7,896 nt of DNA from Clostridiales bacterium (GCA_012516225.1 JAAYWX010000330.1:1-7896); one strand, 5' to 3'; shown: positions 1-6,553, counted from the first letter of the stretch. Made by a program: numbers and translations. Notes: generated by a model from the letters alone, not told the origin.

Positions 1-384
1 AAGAGATGTGCAGTCTGCGGTAAGACCGGTACTTAAACGGCAGGCAACGCGGGGGGCAAGGTCACGTCCATTATTAGTTGCGCCGATAAGAATACTGGTG
101 GGACCATATTTTTCAATCAGAGTACAAAGTGCTTTTGCATAAGCGTCGGTTGTATAGTGAGCATATTCTTCACCTTCAACAACAATAATTTTATCTGCTC
201 CGTATGAAGCAGCGAATTTTACAGCGGAGTCTACATTATTTCCAATGACTATACCAACAAGTTTTCCTCCCTGCTTGTCTGCAAGCTTGCGGCCAGCGGA
301 AAGAAGTTCAAGACCAACGTTCTTGGAAGTTCCGTCTTCATTAGTTTCTATAAGAACCCATAAATCTTTGGTTATTGCATCCAT
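1..384 (-). CDS. etfA: Electron transfer flavoprotein alpha subunit, N-terminal part (cut by window edge)
   Basis: I translated this by hand from the ATG at 384; it is open to base 1, giving 128 codons of a protein that usually has about 320-340 residues. It begins MDAITKDLWVLIETNEDGTS and continues with features typical of the EtfA N-terminal domain, including LVGIVIGNN, the GADKIIVVEG strand and ILIGATNNGRDLAPRVA. The C-terminal FAD-binding domain lies beyond the window. The start is well supported: AGGGGGAT stands 6 bases upstream, and a second ATG at 380 is out of frame. It follows etfB after 17 bases, so the two are almost certainly co-transcribed and translated as a heterodimer. There is no N-terminal ferredoxin-like extension. 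The family passes electrons between an acyl-CoA dehydrogenase and other carriers in the cytoplasm; many clostridial members bifurcate electrons, but the decisive residues are not visible here. Confidence 0.95.
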   Translation of the reverse strand, partial: MDAITKDLWVLIETNEDGTSKNVGLELLSAGRKLADKQGGKLVGIVIGNNVDSAVKFAASYGADKIIVVEGEEYAHYTTDAYAKALCTLIEKYGPTSILIGATNNGRDLAPRVACRLSTGLTADCTSL

Positions 385-401
385 TTTAAAATCCCCCTAA
401 A

Positions 402-1205
402 TTAAATAATGCCGTCAGCAACAAGCACTTCAAACAGCTTTTTAGCTGTTGCAGAGCCGCTGTCTTCACAAATTTTTACTCCGCCGCTCTTAACAGAGGG
501 AGTAAAAGTCTTTTTAACCTTTGTTGGGGATCCCTTTAAACCTATTTTAGATCTGTCAAGGTCAGAAATGTCTTCCGATGTGATAGTTGCAATCTCTTTA
601 CGATTGGCAGCAAGCTTTGATTTTACAGAAGGATAACGTGGATCAAAAGACGGCTTTGTCACTGTAATAACACAGGGAGTTTGAACGCCTATCATTTCAT
701 AGCCTTCTTCAATTTCCTTTTTAACTTTAACCTTTTCCCCGTCAACAAAGACTTCAAGTGCATATGTTACCTGAGGATAGCCAAGATGCTCTGCGATTTC
801 CGGACCTACCTGAGCTGTATCGCCGTCGATAGCCTGCTTACCGCAGAAAATAATGTCAAACTTGCCTTCAGTTTCTTCAATTTTCTTTATTGCTCTTGAT
901 AGTATGTAGCTTGTTGCGAGAGTGTCAGAACCGCCAAAAGCACGGTCGCTTACAAGATATGCTTTGTCGCCGCCTACAGCGAGACATTCCTTAAGTGCAT
1001 TCTTTGCCTGCTCCGGACCCATAGACAGAAGGACTATTTGGGAGGACGGATCTTTATCTTTTATTCTTGCGGCTGCTTCAAGGGCATATGCATCAAAAGG
1101 GTTAACGATACTGGGTACACCGTCGCGTATTAGGGTGTTCTTAACAGGGTCTATCCTGATTTCTGTGGTATCAGGAACCTGCTTTATGCAAACAAGCATG
1201 TTCAT
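402..1205 (-). CDS. etfB: Electron transfer flavoprotein beta subunit
   Basis: This is a 267-residue EtfB, a normal length for the family. It starts MNMLVCIKQVPDTTEIRIDP. Around residues 124-148 it carries the family signature QAIDGDTAQVGPEIAEHLGY, which contributes to nucleotide binding in EtfB, followed by ITVTKPSFDPRYPSVK and GLKGSPTKVKKTF. These resemble clostridial EtfB proteins that partner acyl-CoA dehydrogenases, some of which bifurcate electrons. I chose the ATG at 1205 because AGAAGGA stands 9 bases upstream. The upstream in-frame TTG at 1226 would place that ribosome site inside the gene, and the ATG at 1199 is less well spaced. It lies 46 bases after the ligase gene and 17 before etfA. 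It is clearly distinct from the FixA paralogue at 3944-4708, so the operon encodes two non-identical ETFs. Confidence 0.95.
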   Translation of the reverse strand: MNMLVCIKQVPDTTEIRIDPVKNTLIRDGVPSIVNPFDAYALEAAARIKDKDPSSQIVLLSMGPEQAKNALKECLAVGGDKAYLVSDRAFGGSDTLATSYILSRAIKKIEETEGKFDIIFCGKQAIDGDTAQVGPEIAEHLGYPQVTYALEVFVDGEKVKVKKEIEEGYEMIGVQTPCVITVTKPSFDPRYPSVKSKLAANRKEIATITSEDISDLDRSKIGLKGSPTKVKKTFTPSVKSGGVKICEDSGSATAKKLFEVLVADGII

Positions 1206-1251
1206 GTTTGATATTCCTTCTTTCAAACTATTTAATTAATGCAAAAACTTA

Positions 1252-2844
1252 TTATTTTAATGGCGAAATTTGTTCCGCATTCAAAGAAGCTTGCTTTAGA
1301 AGCTGTTTTTTGACTTTACCGTTTGATGTGCGAGGAAAGTCTGAAACAAACTCAATTATTGTGGGTACTTTGAACTTTGAAAGCCGGGCTGCGCAATAAT
1401 CCATAATCTCCGCCTCGGTTAGGCTTTCGTTTTCAACCAGCTGAACATAGGCCTTTACTGCCTGGTCGCGAATAGGATCAGGAACGCCAATTACCGCTGC
1501 ATCTGCGATTTTTTCATGAGAAGTAAGTACACATTCCACCTCTTCACTGCTGATGTTTTCACCTGCGCGCTTAATCATATTGTCCTTACGGTCAACAAAG
1601 AATAGCCAGCCGCCTTCATCCAAATAGCCTTTGTCACCAGAGTGGAGCCAGTTATCTGCGTCTATGAGTTTTGCTGTTGCCGCGGGGTCATTATAGTATC
1701 CGGGAATAATTGTTTTTCCGGGAATACCGTGGATACATATCTCTCCTACAGTATAAGGTGGGACCTCATTACCGTCACAATCAATGATTTTAATGTCATA
1801 GGAGAAAGCCGGACGTCCTACAGAAGGCCAGTTTTGCTCACCAAACAGCGGAACACAGGTCACAGCGGAAACGGTTTCTGTCATGCCGTAGGAGTTTAAA
1901 AGACGTACTCGGAACCTTGATTCGAATTTTTCTTTTTCTTCGTTGCTCAGACCCATTGAGAAATATATTTGCTTTAAGCAGTGGTCTTTTTCCCATGGCT
2001 GCACAGGCTGAAGCAGCATTGTACGGTTCATTATGGACATGGTATCTGTAAAATTTGCTTTGTGCTGGCAAATCTGGCGCCAAAATCTTCGGGCACTATA
2101 ATGCTCCACCATGATAAGAGTGCTACCCGTGCAGATAACCGGCATGGCGGCCATTTCTTGAAAATCCATGTGATAGCAGGGCATGGAACTCAGGAATTTA
2201 TCTCCTTCGCTCATTCCCATTTGAGATGCGTGAAGGAGGCCTCCATAAACAACGTTGTAGTGAGTGTAAATAGCTCCCTTAGGATGGCAGGTTGTGCCGG
2301 ATGTAAAAAGAATCACAGCCATGTCTTCTGGAGAGACTTTGCGATTTTCCTTAAGCTCAACAGGTTGTTTAGACATTTCGTCCATAAGATATATAATTCC
2401 CGGCTGTTCACTGTACCCGTCGGTCAGTATTATGGAATCCAGATTTAATATATCGCGTGCTGAAACAAAGATATCAATTGATCTTTGCTCGGCGATAATG
2501 CGGCGTATTCCGCATTTTTTCAAAACATAGGCACTTTCATCCAGCTTATAGTGTTCATTAAGCGGAACGGTGACAGCGCCAATTTGTGCCAATGCCAGCC
2601 AGCAAATTAGATATTGAGGTGTGTTGTGAAGATGTGTCGCAACAAGCTCGTCCTTTTGTATTCCGATATCCAGAAACAGGTTTGCGGTTTGCTTCACCAT
2701 CCTGTCAAAATCGTTATAGGAGTATGAGACGACTTCATTTTCTACGGATACAAATTCTAAAAAAGTTCTGTCCCCATAATACAGGACAGTTTCGTCCCAT
2801 TGGCTTCTCAATGTACGATTTCCAACTATATCTGTCATATACAT
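1252..2844 (-). CDS. caiC: CaiC-like acyl-CoA ligase (AMP-forming, ANL superfamily)
   Basis: This is a 530-residue AMP-forming acid:CoA ligase; it would activate a carboxylate through an acyl-adenylate to the CoA thioester in the cytoplasm. Visible core motifs, numbered from the start at 2844: P-loop TSGTTCHPKG (181-190), SYGMTE (318-323), WLHSGDKGYLDEGGW (400-414), the hinge region FVDRKDNMIKRAGENIS (416-432), and the C-terminal PRTSNGKVKK, whose Lys510 fits the adenylation lysine. The N-terminus (DIVGNRTLRSQWDE), HxHNTPQY and the C-terminal half resemble E. coli CaiC (betaine/carnitine:CoA ligase, about 517 residues). The Cys after TSGTT replaces the common Gly; CaiC itself has Ser there, so this does not imply inactivity. 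The start is ATG 2844 or ATG 2838, both preceded by a weak GAG element; the TTG at 2901 would add a hydrophobic tail not seen in the family. It is flanked by two ETF pairs. Substrate is unproven; a crotonobetaine-like acid is a guess from homology. Confidence 0.9.
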   Translation of the reverse strand: MYMTDIVGNRTLRSQWDETVLYYGDRTFLEFVSVENEVVSYSYNDFDRMVKQTANLFLDIGIQKDELVATHLHNTPQYLICWLALAQIGAVTVPLNEHYKLDESAYVLKKCGIRRIIAEQRSIDIFVSARDILNLDSIILTDGYSEQPGIIYLMDEMSKQPVELKENRKVSPEDMAVILFTSGTTCHPKGAIYTHYNVVYGGLLHASQMGMSEGDKFLSSMPCYHMDFQEMAAMPVICTGSTLIMVEHYSARRFWRQICQHKANFTDTMSIMNRTMLLQPVQPWEKDHCLKQIYFSMGLSNEEKEKFESRFRVRLLNSYGMTETVSAVTCVPLFGEQNWPSVGRPAFSYDIKIIDCDGNEVPPYTVGEICIHGIPGKTIIPGYYNDPAATAKLIDADNWLHSGDKGYLDEGGWLFFVDRKDNMIKRAGENISSEEVECVLTSHEKIADAAVIGVPDPIRDQAVKAYVQLVENESLTEAEIMDYCAARLSKFKVPTIIEFVSDFPRTSNGKVKKQLLKQASLNAEQISPLK

Positions 2845-2988
2845 TATCTCGATTCTTAGTAATAAAAGGATTGTGGCTTCTGCAATGCATCGACCAAACA
2901 ATTAGAAGTTATTATTATTGTTTTCCCTCAAATGCCAGTCTTTCTATTTAACGGGACTATGCGTTTCCACTGCTTATAAGTTAAAAAA

Positions 2989-3915
2989 TCAGGATAGTTT
3001 TTTAATAAGAGCAGGAACTATCTTATAAATATCGCCTACAATACCGAAGTCTGCATTTTTAAAGATGGGAGCGTTCTTATCTTTGTTAATAGCTACAATG
3101 ACCTTAGATTTATTAATTCCTGCGATGTGCTGAACTTGCCCGGATACTCCAAGTGCAAACAGGAGATCTGGTTTAACCGTTGTACCAGTAAGGCCGATAT
3201 AATTAGAAATTGGCATCCACTTGTTGTTTTCAGCCACTGGCCGTGAGCAGCCGACTTCAGCATCCAACAAAGATGCAAGCTGATTGCACATATCAAGATC
3301 CTCTTCAGAGGCCAGTCCACGACCAACATCAACAATTCTTTTCGCTGCGGCAAGGTTTGTGCCGCCGCTTTTCTTTTCATTACGGGCAATAATTTTGACG
3401 GTACACTCAGGTTTTTCTGAAATCTGCTCAATTTTTTCAGTGACAGGATATTTCGCATCAATATCGCCAAAAATACCGTTGCCAACTGTAATAACACCAT
3501 AAGAACCGGTAAATGCTTGACTGCTTATGGCTGCTCCACCATATACAGTACGTTTGCATACAATATCGCCGTTATCGGCAACTATTTCGCTTGCGCAGGT
3601 TATAACTGCGGTATCCAGATATGCACCAAGCTTTCCCGCAATGCAGCGGCTGCGAACAGAGTTGTTAAGGAGCACTAATGCGCATGGGGATTTTTTGACT
3701 TCTGAGGCAATAGCCTTGCAGTAATCTTCAGGAATACAGGACTCTGTTGGGCAATATAAAACGCATTTCGCACCGCAATCAGCGACATTTTCAGCTGCAG
3801 TACGGTCACCGAAAATAACGGCTGTCACTTGATCCGACAGTTTTCTGGCACCGAAGCAAAGCTCATATAAAGACTCTTTTTTTTCTGAAATTACAAATAT
3901 AGACTGAAAGGGCAT
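2989..3915 (-). CDS. fixB: FixB-like electron transfer flavoprotein alpha subunit
   Basis: This is a 308-residue EtfA/FixB protein, close to E. coli FixB (313). The N-terminal half is the divergent alpha/beta domain. The C-terminal FAD-binding domain is complete: VDVGRGL (196-201), SRPV (224-227), the ISNYIGLTGTTVKPDLL segment (236-252), GVSGQVQHIAG (256-266), INKDKNAPIF (276-285), NADFGIVGD (287-295) and a terminal IVPALIKKLS. These match the conserved FAD-contacting motifs of ETF alpha, so the protein looks functional. AAGGAGG stands 8 bases before the ATG, an excellent ribosome site. It follows fixA by 28 bases and precedes the ligase gene by 144 bases. With FixA it should form a flavoprotein heterodimer delivering electrons to a CaiA-type acyl-CoA dehydrogenase, which is not in the window. 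No FixC or FixX is visible nearby. Confidence 0.95.
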   Translation of the reverse strand: MPFQSIFVISEKKESLYELCFGARKLSDQVTAVIFGDRTAAENVADCGAKCVLYCPTESCIPEDYCKAIASEVKKSPCALVLLNNSVRSRCIAGKLGAYLDTAVITCASEIVADNGDIVCKRTVYGGAAISSQAFTGSYGVITVGNGIFGDIDAKYPVTEKIEQISEKPECTVKIIARNEKKSGGTNLAAAKRIVDVGRGLASEEDLDMCNQLASLLDAEVGCSRPVAENNKWMPISNYIGLTGTTVKPDLLFALGVSGQVQHIAGINKSKVIVAINKDKNAPIFKNADFGIVGDIYKIVPALIKKLS

Positions 3916-3943
3916 ATTCTATTCCTCCTTACTATTACATGCC

Positions 3944-4708
3944 TTATAGGATTTCTTTTTTGAGGAACTGGTAAAGTGATTCTACAGCTTCCTCGTCGTC
4001 ACCCTCAATAATTATCATCCGACGTTCCTGCTGATCAGGAACCTGCTGACTAAGATTATTAATAGAGGGGAGCGCATCTGTAAGGGGAACCTCCAGCACA
4101 TGAACAGGTTTTTTACCGGCACGCATTATTTCTTTCATTGCGGGCACAGACGGGACATTTATATCGGATGTAACAGATAGAACAGCAGGTAAGGTGACCT
4201 CCAAAACCTCAATACCGTCTTCAAGAGTACGCTCGACTTCCAGAATATTGCCATTGGGTCTGATATCGGTAACGTTATTTACAGTAGGGATATCAAGCAA
4301 AGCGCCAACTTGGATACCAACCTCTTGAGAATAAAGATCACCCGAACCGGTTCCGCACAGAACAACATCAAACCCATCGGTGCTCTTTAATGCGGCAGCG
4401 ATAGCCTTTGCCGTTTCAAGCGAATCAGAAAACATATGAGTATCATCGATTACTAATGCCAACTCTTCAGGACCACGGGAGAGAATGTCCTTGCGAATTT
4501 TTGTTCCTTCCAGCGCGCTGGATCTTCCTACGCTCAGCGCTGTGAGGAAGCCAGAGGTTTCGCTGGACAATTTCTTCGCAGCTTCAATGGCGTTCAGGTC
4601 ATACTGGCTGATTTTCCAAGAAGCTTTGCTCAAGTCAAGCTCTTTGCTGGGCAGAACGCCAATTTCCTGTTCGTCGGGAACTATTTTACAACATACAATA
4701 ATTTTCAT
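3944..4708 (-). CDS. fixA: FixA-like electron transfer flavoprotein beta subunit
   Basis: This is a 254-residue EtfB/FixA protein, the same length class as E. coli FixA (256). The likeness to FixA runs from end to end: MKIIVCCKIVPDEQEIGV, WKISQYDLNAIEAAKKL, KDILSRGPEELALVIDD, CGTGSGDLYSQEVG (118-131), VERTLEDGIE, TSDINVPSVPAMKEIMRAGKKPV and a C-terminal IIEGDDEEAVESL. It is the first gene of the minus-strand operon. The ATG at 4708 is preceded by AGGGATGGTG, a moderate ribosome site. A predicted sigma-54 promoter would start transcription near 4753, giving a leader of about 45 bases. In E. coli FixABCX is needed for anaerobic carnitine reduction; here only FixA and FixB are present. It is clearly diverged from the EtfB at 402-1205 (GSGDLYSQ versus IDGDTAQV at the equivalent nucleotide-binding segment). 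Confidence 0.95.
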   Translation of the reverse strand: MKIIVCCKIVPDEQEIGVLPSKELDLSKASWKISQYDLNAIEAAKKLSSETSGFLTALSVGRSSALEGTKIRKDILSRGPEELALVIDDTHMFSDSLETAKAIAAALKSTDGFDVVLCGTGSGDLYSQEVGIQVGALLDIPTVNNVTDIRPNGNILEVERTLEDGIEVLEVTLPAVLSVTSDINVPSVPAMKEIMRAGKKPVHVLEVPLTDALPSINNLSQQVPDQQERRMIIIEGDDEEAVESLYQFLKKEIL

Positions 4709-4764
4709 TATACACCATCCCTGAGTGAATTGACTCTTTTATGAGTCCCTGCTTTATATAACAC

Positions 4765-4779
4765 GCAATTTACATGCCA
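4765..4779 (-). promoter_or_regulatory. Predicted sigma-54 (-24/-12) promoter for fixA operon
   Basis: Read on the minus strand this is TTGGCATGTAAATTGC. The GG (4778-4777) and GC (4766-4765) dinucleotides have the exact 12-base register of RpoN promoters (consensus TGGCAC-N5-TTGCW). The one clear departure in the -24 element is T for the final C of TGGCAC. Transcription would begin near 4753, about 45 bases before the fixA ATG. Sigma-54 promoters require an ATP-dependent enhancer-binding activator, and a candidate binding site lies about 225 bases upstream. Confidence 0.7.
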
Positions 4780-4956
4780 AACTTGCAATTTTAAAGAAAA
4801 ACATATTATTGACAGCTAAATATTAGTGCAAACCGAAGCTTGCAAAGTAACTGCAAAGACTTTAATACCATAGCTCACAAACTTTTAGGCTGGCATGGCA
4901 TAAGAATCTCTTTGATTTAAATGGTCAATGAACAATATGGACGGAAACAGGCAAAA

Positions 4957-5002
4957 GTGTAATGTTCCAGTTTACATATAGGTGTAAACTGGAACATTAC
5001 AC
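4957..5002. promoter_or_regulatory. Perfect 20-bp inverted repeat, candidate activator (UAS) site
   Basis: The left arm 4957-4976 and right arm 4983-5002 are perfect reverse complements over all 20 bases, with a 6-base centre TATAGG. The inner core is CCAGTTTACA / TGTAAACTGG. It lies between two divergent promoters, about 226 bases from the predicted minus start and 278 from the predicted plus start, fitting an upstream activating sequence shared by both. No T-run follows and no gene ends here, so a transcription terminator is unlikely. Related half-sites at 5004-5010 (GTAAACT) and 5034-5042 (CCAGTTTAC) extend the array to the right. Confidence 0.75.
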
Positions 5003-5003
5003 A

Positions 5004-5042
5004 GTAAACTATTAGTTGACACATTTCGCAATGCCAGTTTAC
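5004..5042. repeat. Secondary inverted half-sites GTAAACT / AGTTTAC
   Basis: GTAAACT at 5004-5010 and AGTTTAC at 5036-5042 (within CCAGTTTAC 5034-5042) repeat the core of the adjacent 20-bp palindrome. The offset from the palindrome's right core (4984) is 20 bases, and between these two half-sites 32 bases, near two and three helical turns. This suggests a second, weaker binding site for the same regulator on one face of the DNA. Confidence 0.5.
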
Positions 5043-5214
5043 CATAGAGATGATGAAATAAATATAATTACATTAAAAATACGTTCGCTGAGTGAAATAT
5101 TTTATTTAAAAATTACAAATTAGAGGTGACGTATGTATTGGGTTTCTTATGTGTTTGATACGTTATTATAGTTAAGCAGCACAGTGCGCTAAAAATAATA
5201 AGATTTACAGATTT

Positions 5215-5261
5215 TGTATATTTATTTAAGTTGGCACAAAGATTGCTCCAATAAATATACA
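5215..5261. repeat. 12-bp perfect inverted repeat enclosing the plus-strand sigma-54 promoter
   Basis: TGTATATTTATT at 5215-5226 is the exact reverse complement of AATAAATATACA at 5250-5261. The 23 bases between the arms contain the whole -24/-12 element, and the predicted start falls in the right arm. The arms are almost purely A and T, so chance is possible. A direct repeat TACAGAT (5206-5212 and 5258-5264) overlaps the outer ends. Confidence 0.5.
5231..5247 (+). promoter_or_regulatory. Predicted sigma-54 (-24/-12) promoter for the CoA-transferase operon
   Basis: The sequence TTGGCACAAAGATTGCT is a near-perfect match to the RpoN consensus: TTGGCAC at 5231-5237, five spacer bases, TTGCT at 5243-5247. 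GG (5233-5234) and GC (5245-5246) are in the required 12-base register. Transcription would start near 5258, leaving an 81-base leader before the ATG at 5339. This is the stronger of the two divergent sigma-54 sites. Confidence 0.85.
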
Positions 5262-5281
5262 GATGAAATTGTTAAAATATT

Positions 5282-5314
5282 ATCGGCCTTATCAGTGAAA
5301 ATACTGATACCGAT
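5282..5314 (+). promoter_or_regulatory. Hairpin in the predicted leader of the CoA-transferase mRNA
   Basis: TATCAGT (5290-5296) pairs with ACTGATA (5303-5309) across a GAAAAT loop. ATCGG (5282-5286) pairs with CCGAT (5310-5314), leaving CCT as a 3-base bulge on the left. The stem ends ten bases before the ribosome site GGAGAGGAG (5324-5332), so it does not hide that site. It is not followed by a T-run, so it does not look like an intrinsic terminator. It may stabilise the mRNA 5' end or serve as a protein site. Confidence 0.5.
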
Positions 5315-5338
5315 TTTAAATATGGAGAGGAGAATTTA

Positions 5339-6530
5339 ATGAAGCCGCTTATTGGATTGAAGGTTTTGGATTTAACAGACGGGAACCCATATATAGGCAG
5401 CATGTTTGCCGATTATGGCGCAGAGGTTGTGAAAATTGAAAAGCCAGGCGTCGGTGATCTTATCCGCAGAAGGGGCGCAGACAGCGGTGATAAAGAGGGG
5501 ATCTACCAAGCCTATTATAACAGAGGAAAGAAAAGCGTAACAATTGATATTGCTAAACCGCAGGGGCAGGAAATTGTTAGAAGAATGGTGCCTCACTTTG
5601 ACATGCTTATATCAAATGTACCGGAAAAGGTGATGGCTGATATAGGGTTAAGTTATGAAACGCTTAAGGAGCTGAATCCGAAGCTGGTTTACGGTATTTT
5701 GACGCCGTTCGGGGAGGATGGCCCCATGGAAGGACTATCCAGACTACGATCTGGTGGTTATGGCTCGTAGCGGGCTTCTTGACAAAACGGGATTTCCCGA
5801 AAAGCCTACTAAAATAGGCTTCCCGCTGAGCTATTATTACGGCAGTTGGCATCTTACCGCGGGGATGATGGCGGCATATCTTAATGCTATGGATACAGGT
5901 GAGGGAAAGAAGGTTTCTGTTTCTTCATGGCAAGCGGTTATGTCGATTGACGACACCTATTCACAGTGTTTGCTCGGGATGAACGAGTTGCCTAAGCGAA
6001 TCGGCAACGGTTTCCCGACAACAAATCCCACAGATACTTTTAAATGTAAAAACGGCTGGTTTGCACTAAGTATAGGCAGTGACCAGCAATGGTGGTCGTT
6101 CAGCAAAGCGGCAGGCCGCAATGACTGGGTTGAGGATCCGAGATACAGCCATGACCCTGTACGCTCTATGGAGAACTACTTTGGAGACCTTGATTTGCAG
6201 CTAAAAGAATTTTTTGCATCAATCACTATTGAAGAAGCTGACCGGATATGCAAGGAAGCAATGGTTCCAGGTGCGCCATGCTACACGGTTAAAGAGCTGG
6301 TTAATGATGAGCAGGTAAAAGTTAGGGAGATGATACTTCCTATTTATGACTCCAAAGTGGGGAATACCCTTCAGATTGGAAAACCTGCAAAGTTCCTGCG
6401 TGATAATGAGAATGACAACGAGATAGGACAGGCTCCTGCTTTGGGCGAGAATACGGAAATCGTTTTGAAAGAGATATTGAAAATGCCGGAAAGCGAGATT
6501 GCTAACTTAAAGGAAACTGCAATAATCTAA
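5339..6530 (+). pseudogene. Class III (CaiB/BaiF) CoA-transferase family protein, frameshifted, catalytic Asp replaced
   Basis: Two overlapping frames make one family III CoA-transferase. The first part (5339-5770) runs from MKPLIGLKVLDLTDGNPYIG through FADYGAEVVKIEKPGVGD and ELNPKLVYGILTPFGEDGP, then turns to non-family sequence and stops at 5768-5770. The second frame carries on at once as WKDYPDYDLVVMARSGLLDK and ends at 6530. Removing one C from the CCCC run at 5722-5725 restores about 396 residues, normal for the family (CaiB about 405). Aligning it without gaps to the neighbour at 6554 between KIG and TGEG puts Tyr165 where the neighbour has the catalytic Asp173. Even if the frame is intact in the cell, the protein may therefore not carry out the usual aspartyl-CoA chemistry. 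The start is firm: GGAGAGGAG stands 6 bases before the ATG. The family moves CoA between acids in the cytoplasm. The frameshift could be a sequencing error, a true mutation, or less likely a programmed +1 shift. Confidence 0.85.
5722..5725 (+). other. Frameshift site in the first CoA-transferase gene
   Basis: A run of four C bases sits exactly where the coding signal passes from one frame to the next. With three Cs the reading becomes GGC CCA TGG AAG GAC TAT, giving GPWKDY, which joins the two family-like halves without loss. With four Cs the frame runs to a TAG at 5768. A +1 slip of the ribosome on CCC-A would also give the long product. Confidence 0.8.
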
Positions 6531-6553
6531 ATGATTTATAGAGGAGAATCTTT

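Larger units (their letters stand above)
4709..5338. other. Divergent intergenic control region
   Basis: This 630-base, AT-rich gap separates the two divergent gene sets. It holds two oppositely oriented sigma-54-type promoters near its two ends, a perfect 20-bp inverted repeat with further half-sites in the middle, a 12-bp inverted repeat around the plus-strand promoter, and a leader hairpin upstream of the first CoA-transferase. Smaller items are three TGCAAA copies (4827, 4841, 4852) and a near-palindrome GAGTGAATTGACTC (4723-4736) in the predicted minus-strand leader. I see no convincing protein-coding gene, tRNA or transposon remnant. A 12-codon frame at 5133-5171 with a good ribosome site is discussed under findings. 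Confidence 0.75.

Noticed and set aside
1206..1226. Longer EtfB start at TTG 1226
   Set aside because: The ribosome site AGAAGGA would lie inside the gene; ATG 1205 is correctly spaced from it.
1981..2448. 155-codon plus-strand frame opposite the ligase gene
   Set aside because: It is antisense to conserved ligase motifs and has no recognisable domain.
2845..2901. Longer ligase start at TTG 2901, adding 19 residues
   Set aside because: The extension is hydrophobic, unlike CaiC N-termini, and family-like sequence begins at MTDIVGN; ATG 2844 or 2838 fits better.
2845..2988. Internal promoter or terminator between fixB and the ligase gene
   Set aside because: I found no stem with T-run, no -24/-12 element and only poor sigma-70 matches on the minus strand.
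3093..3500. 135-codon frame on the minus strand overlapping fixB
   Set aside because: It lies wholly within the well-supported fixB gene in another frame and shows no family motifs.
4827..4857. Three TGCAAA copies as origin-like iterons or a CRISPR-like array
   Set aside because: The units are only 6 bases, unevenly spaced (14 and 11), and nothing nearby suggests replication or cas genes.
4957..5002. The 20-bp palindrome as a rho-independent terminator
   Set aside because: It lies between divergent genes with no gene ending nearby, and neither side has a T-run after the stem.
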